From NCBI RefSeq assembly GCF_036898095.1, contig NC_090751.1:73605818-73669817 (forward strand): a stretch of 64,000 bases of DNA, written 5' to 3'. Position numbers and translations under genes: made by a program. Each line of letters starts with the position of its first letter. Within the stretch, counting starts at the first letter, position 1. Below, one piece after another: positions 32,753-42,518 of the stretch. The notes under the pieces are model-generated. The model did not search any database. It was not told the DNA's origin and saw nothing but the letters and a program-made list of their open reading frames with translations. This DNA is from Palaemon carinicauda. Its lineage: Eukaryota > Arthropoda > Malacostraca > Decapoda > Palaemonidae.

Positions 32753-33784
32753 ATGGAACATATTATAGAAACTTGTACCGGTTGCAGCATTCCGTATCTA
32801 AAAGCAGTGGCTCAATTCCATGGTGATTTTGTTGATAATTCAGGTTATGTTGATCATTTTCTTAAATCTCACAATGTTATTCCTCAACGTTTAAACTGCC
32901 CCAAGTGTCGTGCGCTTTTATCTTATAGGGCAGACATTCACGGGTTTTATTGCTCTACTGTAACCACCATCCGTAAAACTAAGAAGAAACGTCGTTGTGG
33001 GTATACTGTTACGGCCTATAAAGGTACTTTTTTGGACCAAAGTCGGCTACCCCCATGGAAGATAATATTATGGGCGAACCAGTTTTTGCATAAACATTCG
33101 GACCATGAGACCCTCATGGATGGTATAGACATATCTTCAAAGACTAGTGTGGATTGGAGAAGTTTCTGTTCGGAGGTTACAGAATACTTCTTCGATAATC
33201 AAGAGGCGATTGGTGGTGATGGAGTTACTGTTGAAATAGACGAAACTCATTTTGGTAAATGTAAATACAACCGTGGTAGACCGTTAAGTGCCATATGGGT
33301 CTTTGGGGGTATTGAACGTGTGACCAAGAAATTTTTCATTATCCCTTTAGTTCCCCCCCTTTCTACTAAACGAGATTCTGCTACTCTAATTCCCCTCATC
33401 CAGAAGTATATTAAACGTGGTAGTATTATTATGAGTGATAAGTGGGCTGCATACAACTCTTTATCGGAAATTGGTTACGTTCATAAGTCGATTAATCATT
33501 CGGAGAATTTCGTTGACCCCCTAGACCCAACCATCCATACTCAAAATATAGAACGTCTCTGGAGAGAAGTGAAGGAGTGGGTTCAGAGGCCTGGAATCAA
33601 GACTGAACATTTCAAGCAATATTTTTCCAGGTTCTTTTTCACCCACTACTATCCTCGTCATACGTTGCTGCACCACTTTTTCATTACTGCCAGTCGCCTC
33701 TACCCTCCTTTACAACATCAGACAATCGACCCCCCCTACCCTCAAGACCCCGATGACCCCCAACCATCCACATCCCAGTCATAG
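32753..33784 (+). CDS. Merlin/IS1016-type (ISXO2-like) transposase, intact
   Basis: A single 343-codon frame, so potentially functional. The N-terminal zinc ribbon has CTGC, CPKC, then C and C in KKRRCGYTVTAYKGT. The DDE catalytic domain shows VEIDETHFGK (first Asp, near residue 163), IIMSDKWAAYNSL (second Asp, near 227) and TQNIERLWREVKEW (Glu, near 265). These are hallmarks of the ISXO2-like domain found in Merlin transposons and bacterial IS1016/IS1595. The C-terminal tail is Pro-rich. I could not locate terminal inverted repeats, so the element's limits are unknown. It is flanked on both sides by tandem duplications. Confidence 0.85.
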   Translation: MEHIIETCTGCSIPYLKAVAQFHGDFVDNSGYVDHFLKSHNVIPQRLNCPKCRALLSYRADIHGFYCSTVTTIRKTKKKRRCGYTVTAYKGTFLDQSRLPPWKIILWANQFLHKHSDHETLMDGIDISSKTSVDWRSFCSEVTEYFFDNQEAIGGDGVTVEIDETHFGKCKYNRGRPLSAIWVFGGIERVTKKFFIIPLVPPLSTKRDSATLIPLIQKYIKRGSIIMSDKWAAYNSLSEIGYVHKSINHSENFVDPLDPTIHTQNIERLWREVKEWVQRPGIKTEHFKQYFSRFFFTHYYPRHTLLHHFFITASRLYPPLQHQTIDPPYPQDPDDPQPSTSQS

Positions 33785-33837
33785 AAGTTAATCCGTCAGT
33801 CTCTTCCTTCCGAGTCCAGCAAGTTTCGACGTTTCCT

Positions 33838-34325
33838 TCATAAAAGTAAGTCATTCCTCAATAGTCATTATTCGTGTTTTGTGACCGGGGTACTTCTAGG
33901 CAAGGTTAGGTGGGTTTGTTAGGTTCTGTGGCCTTTCTGTACTTTTTATATATTTCGTACCAGTTATATGGAGAAATTATTGAATATATCTGAGGAGATA
34001 TTTAGCAGTTCTAGCTCTAGTAATGCCACCCTGTCGTTGGTAGTTCTGTGTACCATTCGTCTCCGTTGGTAGTACTGTGTATCAAGGTAAGTCATTCCCC
34101 CATTCTTATTATATGTGTTTTGTGACCGGGGTACTTCTAGGCAAGGTTAGGTGGGTTTGTTAGGTTCTGTGGCCTTTTGGTACTCTTTAATTATTGTGTA
34201 ATAGTTTTATGGTAGTATTATTTAGTTTACGTATGGAAAAATTTATTTCTACCTCTAGTAATGTCATCGTGCCGTTGGTAACACTGTGTACCATTCGTCA
34301 TCGTTGGTAGTTCTGTCAACCATTG
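33838..34325. repeat. Tandem duplication, about 246-bp period, downstream of transposase
   Basis: The sequence TTTTGTGACCGGGGTACTTC followed by TAGGCAAGGTTAGGTGGG occurs at about 33877 and 34124. Each copy is followed by GTAATG, CACTGTGTACC-like and CGTTGGTAG motifs. The copies are more diverged than those at 31.3-32.1 kb. Confidence 0.8.
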
Positions 34326-34516
34326 GTAACGTTGCTAATGTTATCGTCCCCGACATCTGTTGTTTATATATTTTCTCAGTATATATGTCCACAGTGTTAA
34401 TATTTATATGGTTCATTTGTATTGTATTTCATTGTGTGATTTCGTACAGGAAATATATGATTTTCTATAGTAGATATCGTGATTTAACTGGTTTTCTCAT
34501 TCATTTCATCTGTAAT

Positions 34517-34563
34517 AACATCAACCAATTCGTCAACTTATAACTAACCGAATTGGTTGATGT
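34517..34563. repeat. Inverted repeat / hairpin
   Basis: CATCAACCAATTCG and CGAATTGGTTGATG form a perfect 14-bp stem with a 16-base loop. It could be a subterminal structure of the Merlin-type element, but no partner at the other end was found. Confidence 0.55.
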
Positions 34564-35320
34564 GTTTGTTTGCGATTGAAATGGTCATCAAAATCGGTTA
34601 AATCTCGTTATTTGCTATAGGAAATCATATATTTCTTGTGCGAAGTCACACGATGTAATAATATACAAAATTACCCAAATGGCCTCTAGGGCATGTAAGC
34701 CAACACAACTAGAGGTAGGCTATGTACTATCCTCAGATGAGGACACTATACTATCAACTGGAATAGATGATTATTTCGAACAGGACCGTCACAACATACT
34801 CACCTACCCCCCTAACGTTAATATAATAAATTCACTGCTAAAATCACCCGGCGACAACAGGTGCCAATAAGTCGAGATGTTCTCTCGGGCACGATTGTAA
34901 TAACACAACAAAATTGTCGGGATTTCTCCCAAACCTTAACCTTTAAGCCAATGTTCGTATGTTTGATACAATTATGAAATAAATACATGGACGTAAGGTA
35001 GTTAACAGGGGGAATTTTTCTAGATGGAAAAGATAATGAATAACAGTATAATGATACAATAACTAGATTATTAATATCTTCAATAACCTGCTATTCTCTA
35101 TACAATTAATGTTGAAGTCGAATCAGAACTCCGAACACAACTTCCAAACAAATGAAACTTGTTTTCAAGGAAAAGTGGATAATTTTAATTATATAAGAAA
35201 CATCTTTATATTGTTACAATAATAACAAATTCCAATGATGAAATAAATCTATATTTCGAATATTAAATATATTGAAAATCAAAGAATCAAGAAATAAAAT
35301 AAGAGTACTTTCATGTGACA
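34564..35320. other. No recognisable gene
   Basis: AT-rich sequence. A 63-codon plus frame at 34679-34870 contains SSDEDTILSTGIDDYFEQD but has no further support. It probably marks the transition from transposon sequence back to the viral block. Confidence 0.4.
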
Positions 35321-35527
35321 TCATCCGACGACTAATAACAGCAGAACTGATTCTGTTGAGTCTAACACTCGACACAACATATATGTACATATATTTTTAG
35401 ATACATTAAAGATTTCAATTGTTATGCGTTTTTCGTCACCAGATTTACAATGTGTTTCTTCATCTATTTCTGTTATAGGATTAGATATCATTTTTGTCAT
35501 TTTGCACTTTACCATACCTAAAGGCAA
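35321..35527 (-). CDS. Small hypothetical protein, 68 aa
   Basis: Starts MPLGMVKCKMTKMISNPITE and ends with a Leu/Val-rich hydrophobic tail (SVLLLLVVG). A C-terminal membrane anchor is possible. It lies in sequence with viral-block composition, but with no recognised homology. Confidence 0.25.
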   Translation of the reverse strand: MPLGMVKCKMTKMISNPITEIDEETHCKSGDEKRITIEIFNVSKNICTYMLCRVLDSTESVLLLLVVG

Positions 35528-35656
35528 AATTTATCAATGAGAATATGAAGCAATTACTGTATGATTCAATTTTACATCAAATGTCAGATATATACTTTCC
35601 ATTTTACATCTATTATTGAAACCTATCCTACAAACAATGGTAAAAGGAACATACTT

Positions 35657-35659
<3 letters not shown>

Positions 35660-35749
<90 letters not shown>
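35660..35749. repeat. (TA)n array
   Basis: About 90 bp of uninterrupted TA. Confidence 0.95.
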
Positions 35750-35752
<3 letters not shown>

Positions 35753-35999
35753 ATTTACTATTAATTTCCAAGATTTTAGTTATTACGTTTCTAATTTTCC
35801 AACTTGGAATATGATAATCATTGAATAATGATAGAAGTGGTGTTTTTAAAGTAGTTATCGGTGGCCATAACAATGAAAAATAAGAATTTTTCAATATGGA
35901 AAACATCATAGTTATTATCAATATCGTATTCTATTCTTCTATCGTTCACAGACTTGCTTATTCGTATCCTATATACTTGAATTTATATAAAAAAATAAT

Positions 36000-36203
<204 letters not shown>

Positions 36204-36639
36204 ATTAATCAATCAAGTAACATGGTCACCCCTTGATTTATATTTCTAAATATTAATGAGGCTAGAGTAACAACTTCTATTAATCTAGTATATTTAGGAT
36301 AGAAAATAAATAATTGTTATAAATTTCACGTGCCCGAAATATCCATAAGCACTTACATTGGTGTTGTAGAAAACATTTCGCTACATAAAAGAAAAAAAGT
36401 GATAATGATAATGATTTTTATCGTAAAAGAAATTTTAATTGTTTGAAATTAACTAAGTTGGGAATATTATCCAAAGCTGCTTTTAGAAATATAAATAAAT
36501 TTCTTATGAGTGTGTCCAAGATGTTTCTATTCAAATTGTTTAACATTTTTCAATGCAAAGCGTTCAAACATTAATATAATATCTTGTTTTCATTGTTACA
36601 ACAAATTTAAACCAATGATAAGAAAAATTTAAAGAGTTA

Positions 36640-37952
36640 ATGGTTTTCAAAATGAAAAATGTCAAGGTTCACACGAACTTTTATATAAAGAATATATGAA
36701 ATACAATAAAATCCAACTAAAATTGAAAACTCGCAAAAACACCATCAATAATAACAACTATGGAAATAAAAATCTAATTAAGAATATTTTTGAATCATTA
36801 AAAGATTCTGAAAAAGGAATTATCTGTTACGATAACTTATATTTTTCTATGAAACTATTAACGCAAAATTTGATAGTACCGCCATTAGACTTTTTTGTGG
36901 GAATCAATAAACCAATTGGTTGTATATAAAAAAACTGTAGGGTTAGAAAAAAATTCTTCATCTGTATTTATTCCTTCTAGTATGGCCTCTGTTAAAACTA
37001 AGTACGGATCTCTCGTTTCTCGTGAAAGAGGAGGAGAAAATAGCATATTTCGAACTATGTGCTATAATCGTAGATATGTATTATCTGCGAGAATGGTCAA
37101 TGTCCCAAGGTCTTTTTTACAACTTCATGAATACATTCTTCCACGTCCAACTTATGCGAAATTAGGATATCCTAGGTGTGTTTTAGGTCATAGATATCCA
37201 ACGCTTGATTTGAAAAGTGTGAGATTTCACAGTGTGAAAACAACCTGGGAATATAGTTGCATGGCTATATCAACTTCAATTGTTGCTGGTAACAATGCAG
37301 ACTTTGATGGAGATTGTCTCCACATTATTCTAGCAACAACGTTAATGAGCAAATATGAACTTGAATGATTAGTTCATCCAAAGTATAACATAATTACACA
37401 ACAAAAACTTAGGGTACTTTCTGACCATAATGAACGCCAGACATTTTATTCTTTATACGGCCTTATATCCGAAGAAATTCATAAAGCTATATTTAATATG
37501 GCCATTAAAGAAGGTTCAATAAAAACATATGAAGTATTTTGTAGTTTAAGAAAAGATTGTCATCTAACTTGGCAAACAAAAACTGTATCAGCATTACCTT
37601 TCAAGATTTTTTAGATTTTTTTAAATCTGCAAAAAAAAAAAAACATACTTATTCAGAATTTCTTTGCAATATATACAATGCTGTCCCGTTACAAAATAGT
37701 CTAAGAGAAATTATTGATTCTAATGCTTCAAGGTTTTCTATAAATCACTTGTTTCTTGGAAGGCATGGATACAAAAGCATTTATAAATACAGCCATGGTT
37801 TCTCGTAATAATCTTATTAATGAAATATCACTTTATGGCTATGCAGTTATGAAAATATGTCACTCCACAAAATCTATATTTATCTGATATGACAAAGGAG
37901 TTTTTACGACCGATGCTATTTTAGTTGCTATGGATGTAGAAGTTGTTTTATA
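36640..37952 (+). pseudogene. lef-9: LEF-9-like RNA polymerase largest-subunit relic
   Basis: The central open piece (36895-37368) has SARMVNVPRSF, LPRPTYAKLGYPR, VLGHRYPTLDLKSV and NADFDGDCLHI. The last is the active-site Mg-binding motif NADFDGD of multisubunit RNA polymerase beta'/RPB1 subunits, and HRYPTLD occupies the place of the R-Q-P-T-L-H motif before it. Upstream (36696-36929) GIICYDNLYFSMKLLTQN and downstream YNIITQQKLRVLSDHNERQ, IDSNASRFSINHLFLGRHG and LYGYAVMKI appear to be flanking parts in shifted frames. Total length is about 430 codons, close to baculovirus LEF-9 and far shorter than RPB1. Frameshifts occur near 36900, 37368 and 37600. An NCLDV RPB1 fragment is the alternative. 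Confidence 0.7.
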
Positions 37953-38201
37953 ATTATATTAAAAAAGTATGAATCAAGCTGAATTTATTCGCGCTTGATA
38001 GGGAACCTTGCCGCTATCATGAAACTCTAAAATTGGTCAAAAATTGGTCAAACACTAAACTCAGTCCTGACAGAAAATATGTATTATCGGCAAGTATGAA
38101 CACTATTATAATTTAAATAATAGAAACGAATTATGATTAACTAATGAAGATATACAATACTTAATTTCTAAATACAATCAATATACATTACTACATATAA
38201 T

Positions 38202-38783
38202 ATGAAAAATGAAAATAACACCTACATACTAATCTCTCCAAGAAGAAGTGAAGAGAGTAAAGAAATAGCAACGGTCACTTCACCACCAACGCCTACCCTA
38301 GAGACTTCCCACTCTTATATTCCTCCATATATGCAAAATCCACAACCTCCCGTACCTATAACTTCTGATGATGATGAAGAAGAAGAAGAGGAGGAGGAGG
38401 AGGAGGAGAAGGAGGAGAAGGAGGAACAGGAATTACCAAAAAAAGAAAAAACAAATAGAAATCGCAGTCGTAGTGGCAGTAGGAGTAGAAGAAGGAGTAG
38501 AAGTCGTAGTAAGAGTCGTAGCCAAAGTAGAGAACGACAAAGAAAAAATTCTAATAGAAGAAGAAAAAGGCAATCTCCTTCTCCAACTAAAAAATATAAC
38601 CCTCGTTCTTCAAGACGAGGAAAGTCGCCATCACCAGCACCTAAAAGAAAACCTGGTAGATCTAAAGGGTTAGCTAATAAAATAAAAAGGAGAGATATAA
38701 ATCTTGTTCACCCTATAACTAATGATAAATATGCAAAAATAACTTGTGAAATTTCAGGTAACCAAGAACAAAAAAGAGAGTGA
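38202..38783 (+). CDS. Arg/Ser-rich basic protein with acidic patch, 193 aa, intact
   Basis: One uninterrupted frame. Residues 1-52 are Pro/Ser/Thr-rich, and 56-80 are a nearly pure Asp/Glu run. Residues 85-155 are Arg/Ser repeats (SRSGSRSRRRSRSRSKSRS, RGKSPSPAPKRKPGR), and a short neutral tail follows. The Arg/Ser part could bind DNA or RNA like viral protamine-like P6.9 proteins or cellular SR proteins. It lies among viral relics and is oriented with the LEF-9-like gene. Its survival without stops, despite low-complexity sequence, is notable. The function is inferred from composition only. Confidence 0.55.
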   Translation: MKNENNTYILISPRRSEESKEIATVTSPPTPTLETSHSYIPPYMQNPQPPVPITSDDDEEEEEEEEEEEKEEKEEQELPKKEKTNRNRSRSGSRSRRRSRSRSKSRSQSRERQRKNSNRRRKRQSPSPTKKYNPRSSRRGKSPSPAPKRKPGRSKGLANKIKRRDINLVHPITNDKYAKITCEISGNQEQKRE

Positions 38784-38892
38784 AAGACACATATAAAGAT
38801 TTAGGTATAACAAAACCATCACATAATTTGACATTATCCTAACAGTGTTCAAGGAATCATTTTGAAACCATTTATAAAATATAGTTAATTAT

Positions 38893-39246
38893 TCATCTCT
38901 TACTCATCGTTTTTTTTCGTTCCCCTTCTTCTTTTTCTATTTCAGTAGGATAGGATAGGGTGTTTTGAATATCATATGTTACTATATTGACCACTTGAAT
39001 TGATGTTGCTTTATCTTTTTCGGATTTTATTTTTTCTATAGAGGTTTTATAATCTGCCATTACTGCATTTACTTTATTTAGTAACTTTTCGTGTGTTGTC
39101 AATTCATCTAGCCTAAGCCCATTAAGAACTTCATATATGGGAATGGTAACTACCGGATCTAATGAAACTGGAACTAAAGACATGGTGTCTTTTTGCTGTA
39201 TTTTCATTGCTTCAGTCATTAAATTCGAAATTTTACTTAAAGTATT
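38893..39246 (-). CDS. Small hypothetical protein, 108 aa
   Basis: An open frame MTEAMKIQQKDTMSLVPVSL with a helical centre (LTTHEKLLNKVNAVMADYK) and a charged tail (EIEKEEGERKKTMSKR). There is no known domain. It faces the Arg/Ser protein tail to tail across about 110 bp. Confidence 0.4.
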   Translation of the reverse strand, partial: NTLSKISNLMTEAMKIQQKDTMSLVPVSLDPVVTIPIYEVLNGLRLDELTTHEKLLNKVNAVMADYKTSIEKIKSEKDKATSIQVVNIVTYDIQNTLSYPTEIEKEEGERKKTMSKR

Positions 39247-39297
39247 GAAGGGACACTGTATAATTTTAATTTTTAATTATAATATTTTGAATGATTT

Positions 39298-39560
39298 CTA
39301 TTAGTTTTGGTCAAATTCAGCTTGCTGTTTTTCTTGTAGCAATAAGTTTTGGGTTTCTCTAAGGTAATAAGGTACTGTTGTTTTTGACAACATATTATAA
39401 ATAACATTTAGAGTATTTGAAAGATAATTTAAGTTATTAGATAAAAGTTGTTCTCGAGAAAAATAATTCTATTTTCTTTTTATCAATAATCATTATGAAA
39501 TCATGATCATATTCTATGGACTTAGAAACTCTTTGCAAGTCTTCCAATATTGGTATGTTA
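39298..39560 (-). pseudogene. Small helical protein remnant
   Basis: Two shifted pieces: ILEDLQRVSKSIEYDHDFIM (about 39550-39480) and SREQLLSNNLNYLSNTLNVI to RETQNLLLQEKQQAEFDQN (39456-39301). It is predicted helical. It may be a separate gene between the coiled-coil protein and the 108-aa protein. Confidence 0.35.
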
Positions 39561-39634
39561 TTATAATATATTTAAGGTGATAAGAAGAATAGATAATAAA
39601 TTTTATTTAACGTCAGTAATAGATAGTTTGATTG

Positions 39635-40770
39635 TCATAATGAATATGATTTAAAGTTTTCATATTCATGTTGTAGTTTTGAGAATTCTGTTTCAAGAAT
39701 GCTTATCTTTATATTGGTATTCTTAATGTCTTCATTGTCACTAGACATATTTGAAATTAACTGTTCATTTATTTCCTGTAATTGTTTATTTAAATCTAAA
39801 ATTCGTACTTCTTTAAATTGTTGCTGTTTAGTCAATTCTTCAATTTTATTTTGTAATTCTTGATTCATCTTTATGGTTTTAGTGTTTATTTCCTCTAACT
39901 TTTGGCCTTCCGAAAATAATTTTGATTGATTTTTGTCCATTCTTCAATTTTATTTTGTAATTCTTGATTCATCTTTATTGTGTTAATGTTTATTTCCTCT
40001 AACTTTTGGCCTTCCAAAAAAATAAATTTGATTGATTTTAGGCAATTCTTCAATTTTATTCTGTAATTCTTGATTCATCTTTATAGTTTTAGTGTTTATT
40101 TCCTCTAACTTTTGACGCTCCTAGAGACACATTTGATTGATTTTGGTCAATTCTTCAATTTTATTTTGTAACTGAAAATGTCCTTTTTCCATCTTTTGAC
40201 ACTGCGAGAGACCAGTTTGATTAATTTTAGACAACTCTTCCATTCTATTTTGTAACTGAAAATTTTCTTTTTCCATCTTTTGACGCTCTAAGAGACCAAA
40301 TTGATTAATTTTAAACAATTCTTCAATTTCACTTTGTAATTAAAAATGTTCTTTTTCCATCTTTTGACACCAAGAGACAAGTTTGATTAATTTCAATCAA
40401 TTCTTAAATTTCGTTCTGTTTTATCTGTATAGTTTCAATAAATATTTTTGTATTATCTGACATATGCTGAGCTTGTATCTCCCTACGTAATTGTTCTATT
40501 TGTATATCTTTATTTAGTTGAACATCATTTAATTTTCTTTCAAATAACTTACTTTATCTCGTTCAGTAGACATATCCAATATTTTTTGCTTCATTTCTAA
40601 TTTTCAATTATCATATATTGTTTGATAAGAAAAATACAGATATCTGAATATTAGATTAATAACTTTTAATCCTTCAATCCATTGAGGTGATCAAGAGAAA
40701 GTATTGTAATATGGATGATTAACATTATTTCGTTGATACCCATCTAGAATGTGTTTAAACATATTTGCAA
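39635..40770 (-). pseudogene. Long coiled-coil protein with internal repeats
   Basis: Minus-strand pieces in one direction: MFKHILDGYQRNNVNHPYYN (start near 40765), LEMKQKILDMSTERDKV, IQIEQLRREIQAQHMSD, then repeated KINQ..L...QKMEK..FQLQNKIEEL units, and finally TNIKISILETEFSKLQHEYE to the stop at 39637. Open parts are 40318-40121 and 39940-39635. Stops and shifts separate the rest. The whole would be about 370 codons and almost entirely coiled coil. The N-terminal part vaguely recalls the region after KilA-N/MSV199-type domains of insect large DNA viruses, but no such domain is visible. Confidence 0.5.
39830..40420 (-). repeat. In-gene tandem repeats, about 85-105 bp units
   Basis: TTCTTCAATTTTATT-like starts recur at about 39836, 39942, 40046, 40149, 40232, 40319 and 40401. 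The first three share GTGTTTATTTCCTCTAAC, the later ones share TTTTTCCATCTTTTGAC. Two repeat subfamilies thus encode alternative heptad blocks (KLEEINTKTIKMNQEL and QKMEKENFQLQN). Confidence 0.8.
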
Positions 40771-40836
40771 TTATTTAAATATAACCTGAATCCATAAATA
40801 ATACATTTGTATCCGAATGGTTATATAAAGCCATAT

Positions 40837-41040
40837 TTAAATCTCGGGAATCAATTTTATATGTGTAAGAAAGATATTTATCAATATCAGGAAACGATAA
40901 GTATAAGGATTTTTAGCATATTTCTCTATATTTTCCAAGTGACCATGTATTCTTTGGTAGTGATAAATTGTTTTATCATAATTATTTTCTTGAATCGCTA
41001 TGCATAATTCATCTATAAAGTTCATAATTTTTTTAGGCAT
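40837..41040 (-). CDS. Small hypothetical protein, 67 aa
   Basis: MPKKIMNFIDELCIAIQENN followed by YHYQRIHGHLENIEKYAKN. It is helical with no recognised domain. It lies just upstream of the coiled-coil gene on the same strand and could be its displaced N-terminus or a separate small gene. Confidence 0.35.
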   Translation of the reverse strand: MPKKIMNFIDELCIAIQENNYDKTIYHYQRIHGHLENIEKYAKNPYTYRFLILINIFLTHIKLIPEI

Positions 41041-41108
41041 AAAAAGTAAATGCTAGCTTACTTACTTATTTTACTTGTTCATTCAAGTATATAAAAAAAA
41101 AATGACAT

Positions 41109-41609
41109 GTGAAAAAAACTAAATTATATAGCATGTCTGTAGGGCCATATGACCCAATATCTTACGCAATGTTACCAAGAAAAAAAATTATTTTTGAACT
41201 TTACATTACAACTTATGATAAAAATCTAGCCTTACGAGATATACTTGATATTTTATGCATGAAAGCCAGGAATTCTACATGCCCAACCAAAGCTCGTATA
41301 TTTAGTAGAATTCGGGATTTCAACTCCATAGACAATGGGAAATATATCTTTATAAGTTACATGCCAACTCTACGTATATATAAAGATAACAGTGGTAACA
41401 AAGTTCAGGATCTATTTCATTATTATTTATTACTAAAAAAGAATGACTGGAACAAAGGAAAATTAGATTTTTATATTATATATGATAATGGGATAGATAA
41501 TATTCGTGTAAAAATAAATATGATAATAAAGAACAATTCATATTTACAATTAATGGAAATGATGAGTGACAATAAAAGTTTCCCTATGAAACGAGACCTT
41601 TATTTCTAA
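41109..41609 (+). CDS. Hypothetical protein, 166 aa, intact
   Basis: An uninterrupted frame. A second Met at residue 9 (MSVGPYDPISYAMLPRKK) is the more likely start. It contains ILDILCMKARNSTCPTKARI, YIFISYMPTLRIY and KGKLDFYIIYDNGIDNIRV, which suggests a mixed alpha/beta fold. Its 3' end overlaps the P33-like gene by 26 bp in convergent orientation. The family is not recognised, although the sequence looks well conserved. Confidence 0.5.
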   Translation: MKKTKLYSMSVGPYDPISYAMLPRKKIIFELYITTYDKNLALRDILDILCMKARNSTCPTKARIFSRIRDFNSIDNGKYIFISYMPTLRIYKDNSGNKVQDLFHYYLLLKKNDWNKGKLDFYIIYDNGIDNIRVKINMIIKNNSYLQLMEMMSDNKSFPMKRDLYF

Positions 41610-42344
41610 TTTCATTAACTATGCTATGCAGTTTATAATATATATTTTGATAAGCGGAAATCTTAGATAAAGGTATTATATAAGAAGGTCGAATGAAATT
41701 AATATAGTGATAACGACACATTGAACAAGGGACTTAAAGGGACATACATAAAATGAAAGAATGGAGGACATTTAAAATAGTTGAACCTAGAATCTCATAT
41801 GCATTTTCTTTAGCATTTTTTGGTAATGCATGAAAAATGTTCCAATAAATAGGTCCCCATGCATTGGTCGAGTATGGCACCCTTGTAGTCAAAACGTAAT
41901 AAGGTGTAGTTAACGTATTATCAACTTCTTTATTCATTATATTGTCAGATTGTTCAATAATAACTTTTTCTTATTTTAGATATTCAATTAGCGCTGGGAT
42001 TGATTGAACTTTATTGCAACTTGAAGTAACATCTTTTAACGCAGTTTGATTATTTTTAATGCTATCATCGTCCTCAAGATAGCATTCTAGATATAACATT
42101 TTTTCATAAATTCAAGTTTTCTTATCATATTCTTTAATTTCTGCATAATAATCTTAGAATCTTTAAAATTAAAAGTATACTGTTTATCATTAAGAATTAG
42201 TTTGAAAATAAACTCTAATATATTTAAAAATTGTTCAACATTACGTACTAAACATATATAATACGTAAGAGGTATAGGCAATGAAGACATTTCGAATTTT
42301 ATTCTGTAATATGTTTTAGATACTTTTCCTAAAATTGCAGTCAT
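41584..42344 (-). pseudogene. p33: P33-like Erv/ALR sulfhydryl oxidase (endogenous viral relic)
   Basis: The C-terminal third shows the FAD-binding and redox motifs of Erv/ALR oxidases in order: AWGPIYWNIFHALP (near 41860), VPCSMCRYHY with the CxxC redox pair (near 41728) and YKLHSIVNEIRNK in the place of H-N-x-V-N (near 41620). An N-terminal extension (42344-42087, then shifted pieces) makes about 250 residues in total. This is close to baculovirus/nudivirus P33, a conserved core enzyme that forms disulfides in virion proteins, and longer than the typical iridovirus Erv1. A frameshift near 42090 and in-frame stops near 41970 and 41734 inactivate it. Confidence 0.7.
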
Positions 42345-42518
42345 AGAACAATAAAAGAAAGTAGTAAAACATAAGGATGGCGAATTTCATTTCCCCATTT
42401 TTTAATAGATAGAATTTATTTATTTATTTTTTATTTTTTTTTTTTTTTTGTAATTAAACAATGATAAAGTATAAGGGGTTCTTTTTTTCTATATTCTTTA
42501 TTTCTTTCATCTTTTTAT

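Noticed and set aside
39830..40420. CRISPR-like repeat array
   Set aside because: The repeats are 85-105 bp, adjoining and coding for heptad repeats, with no spacers, in a eukaryotic context.
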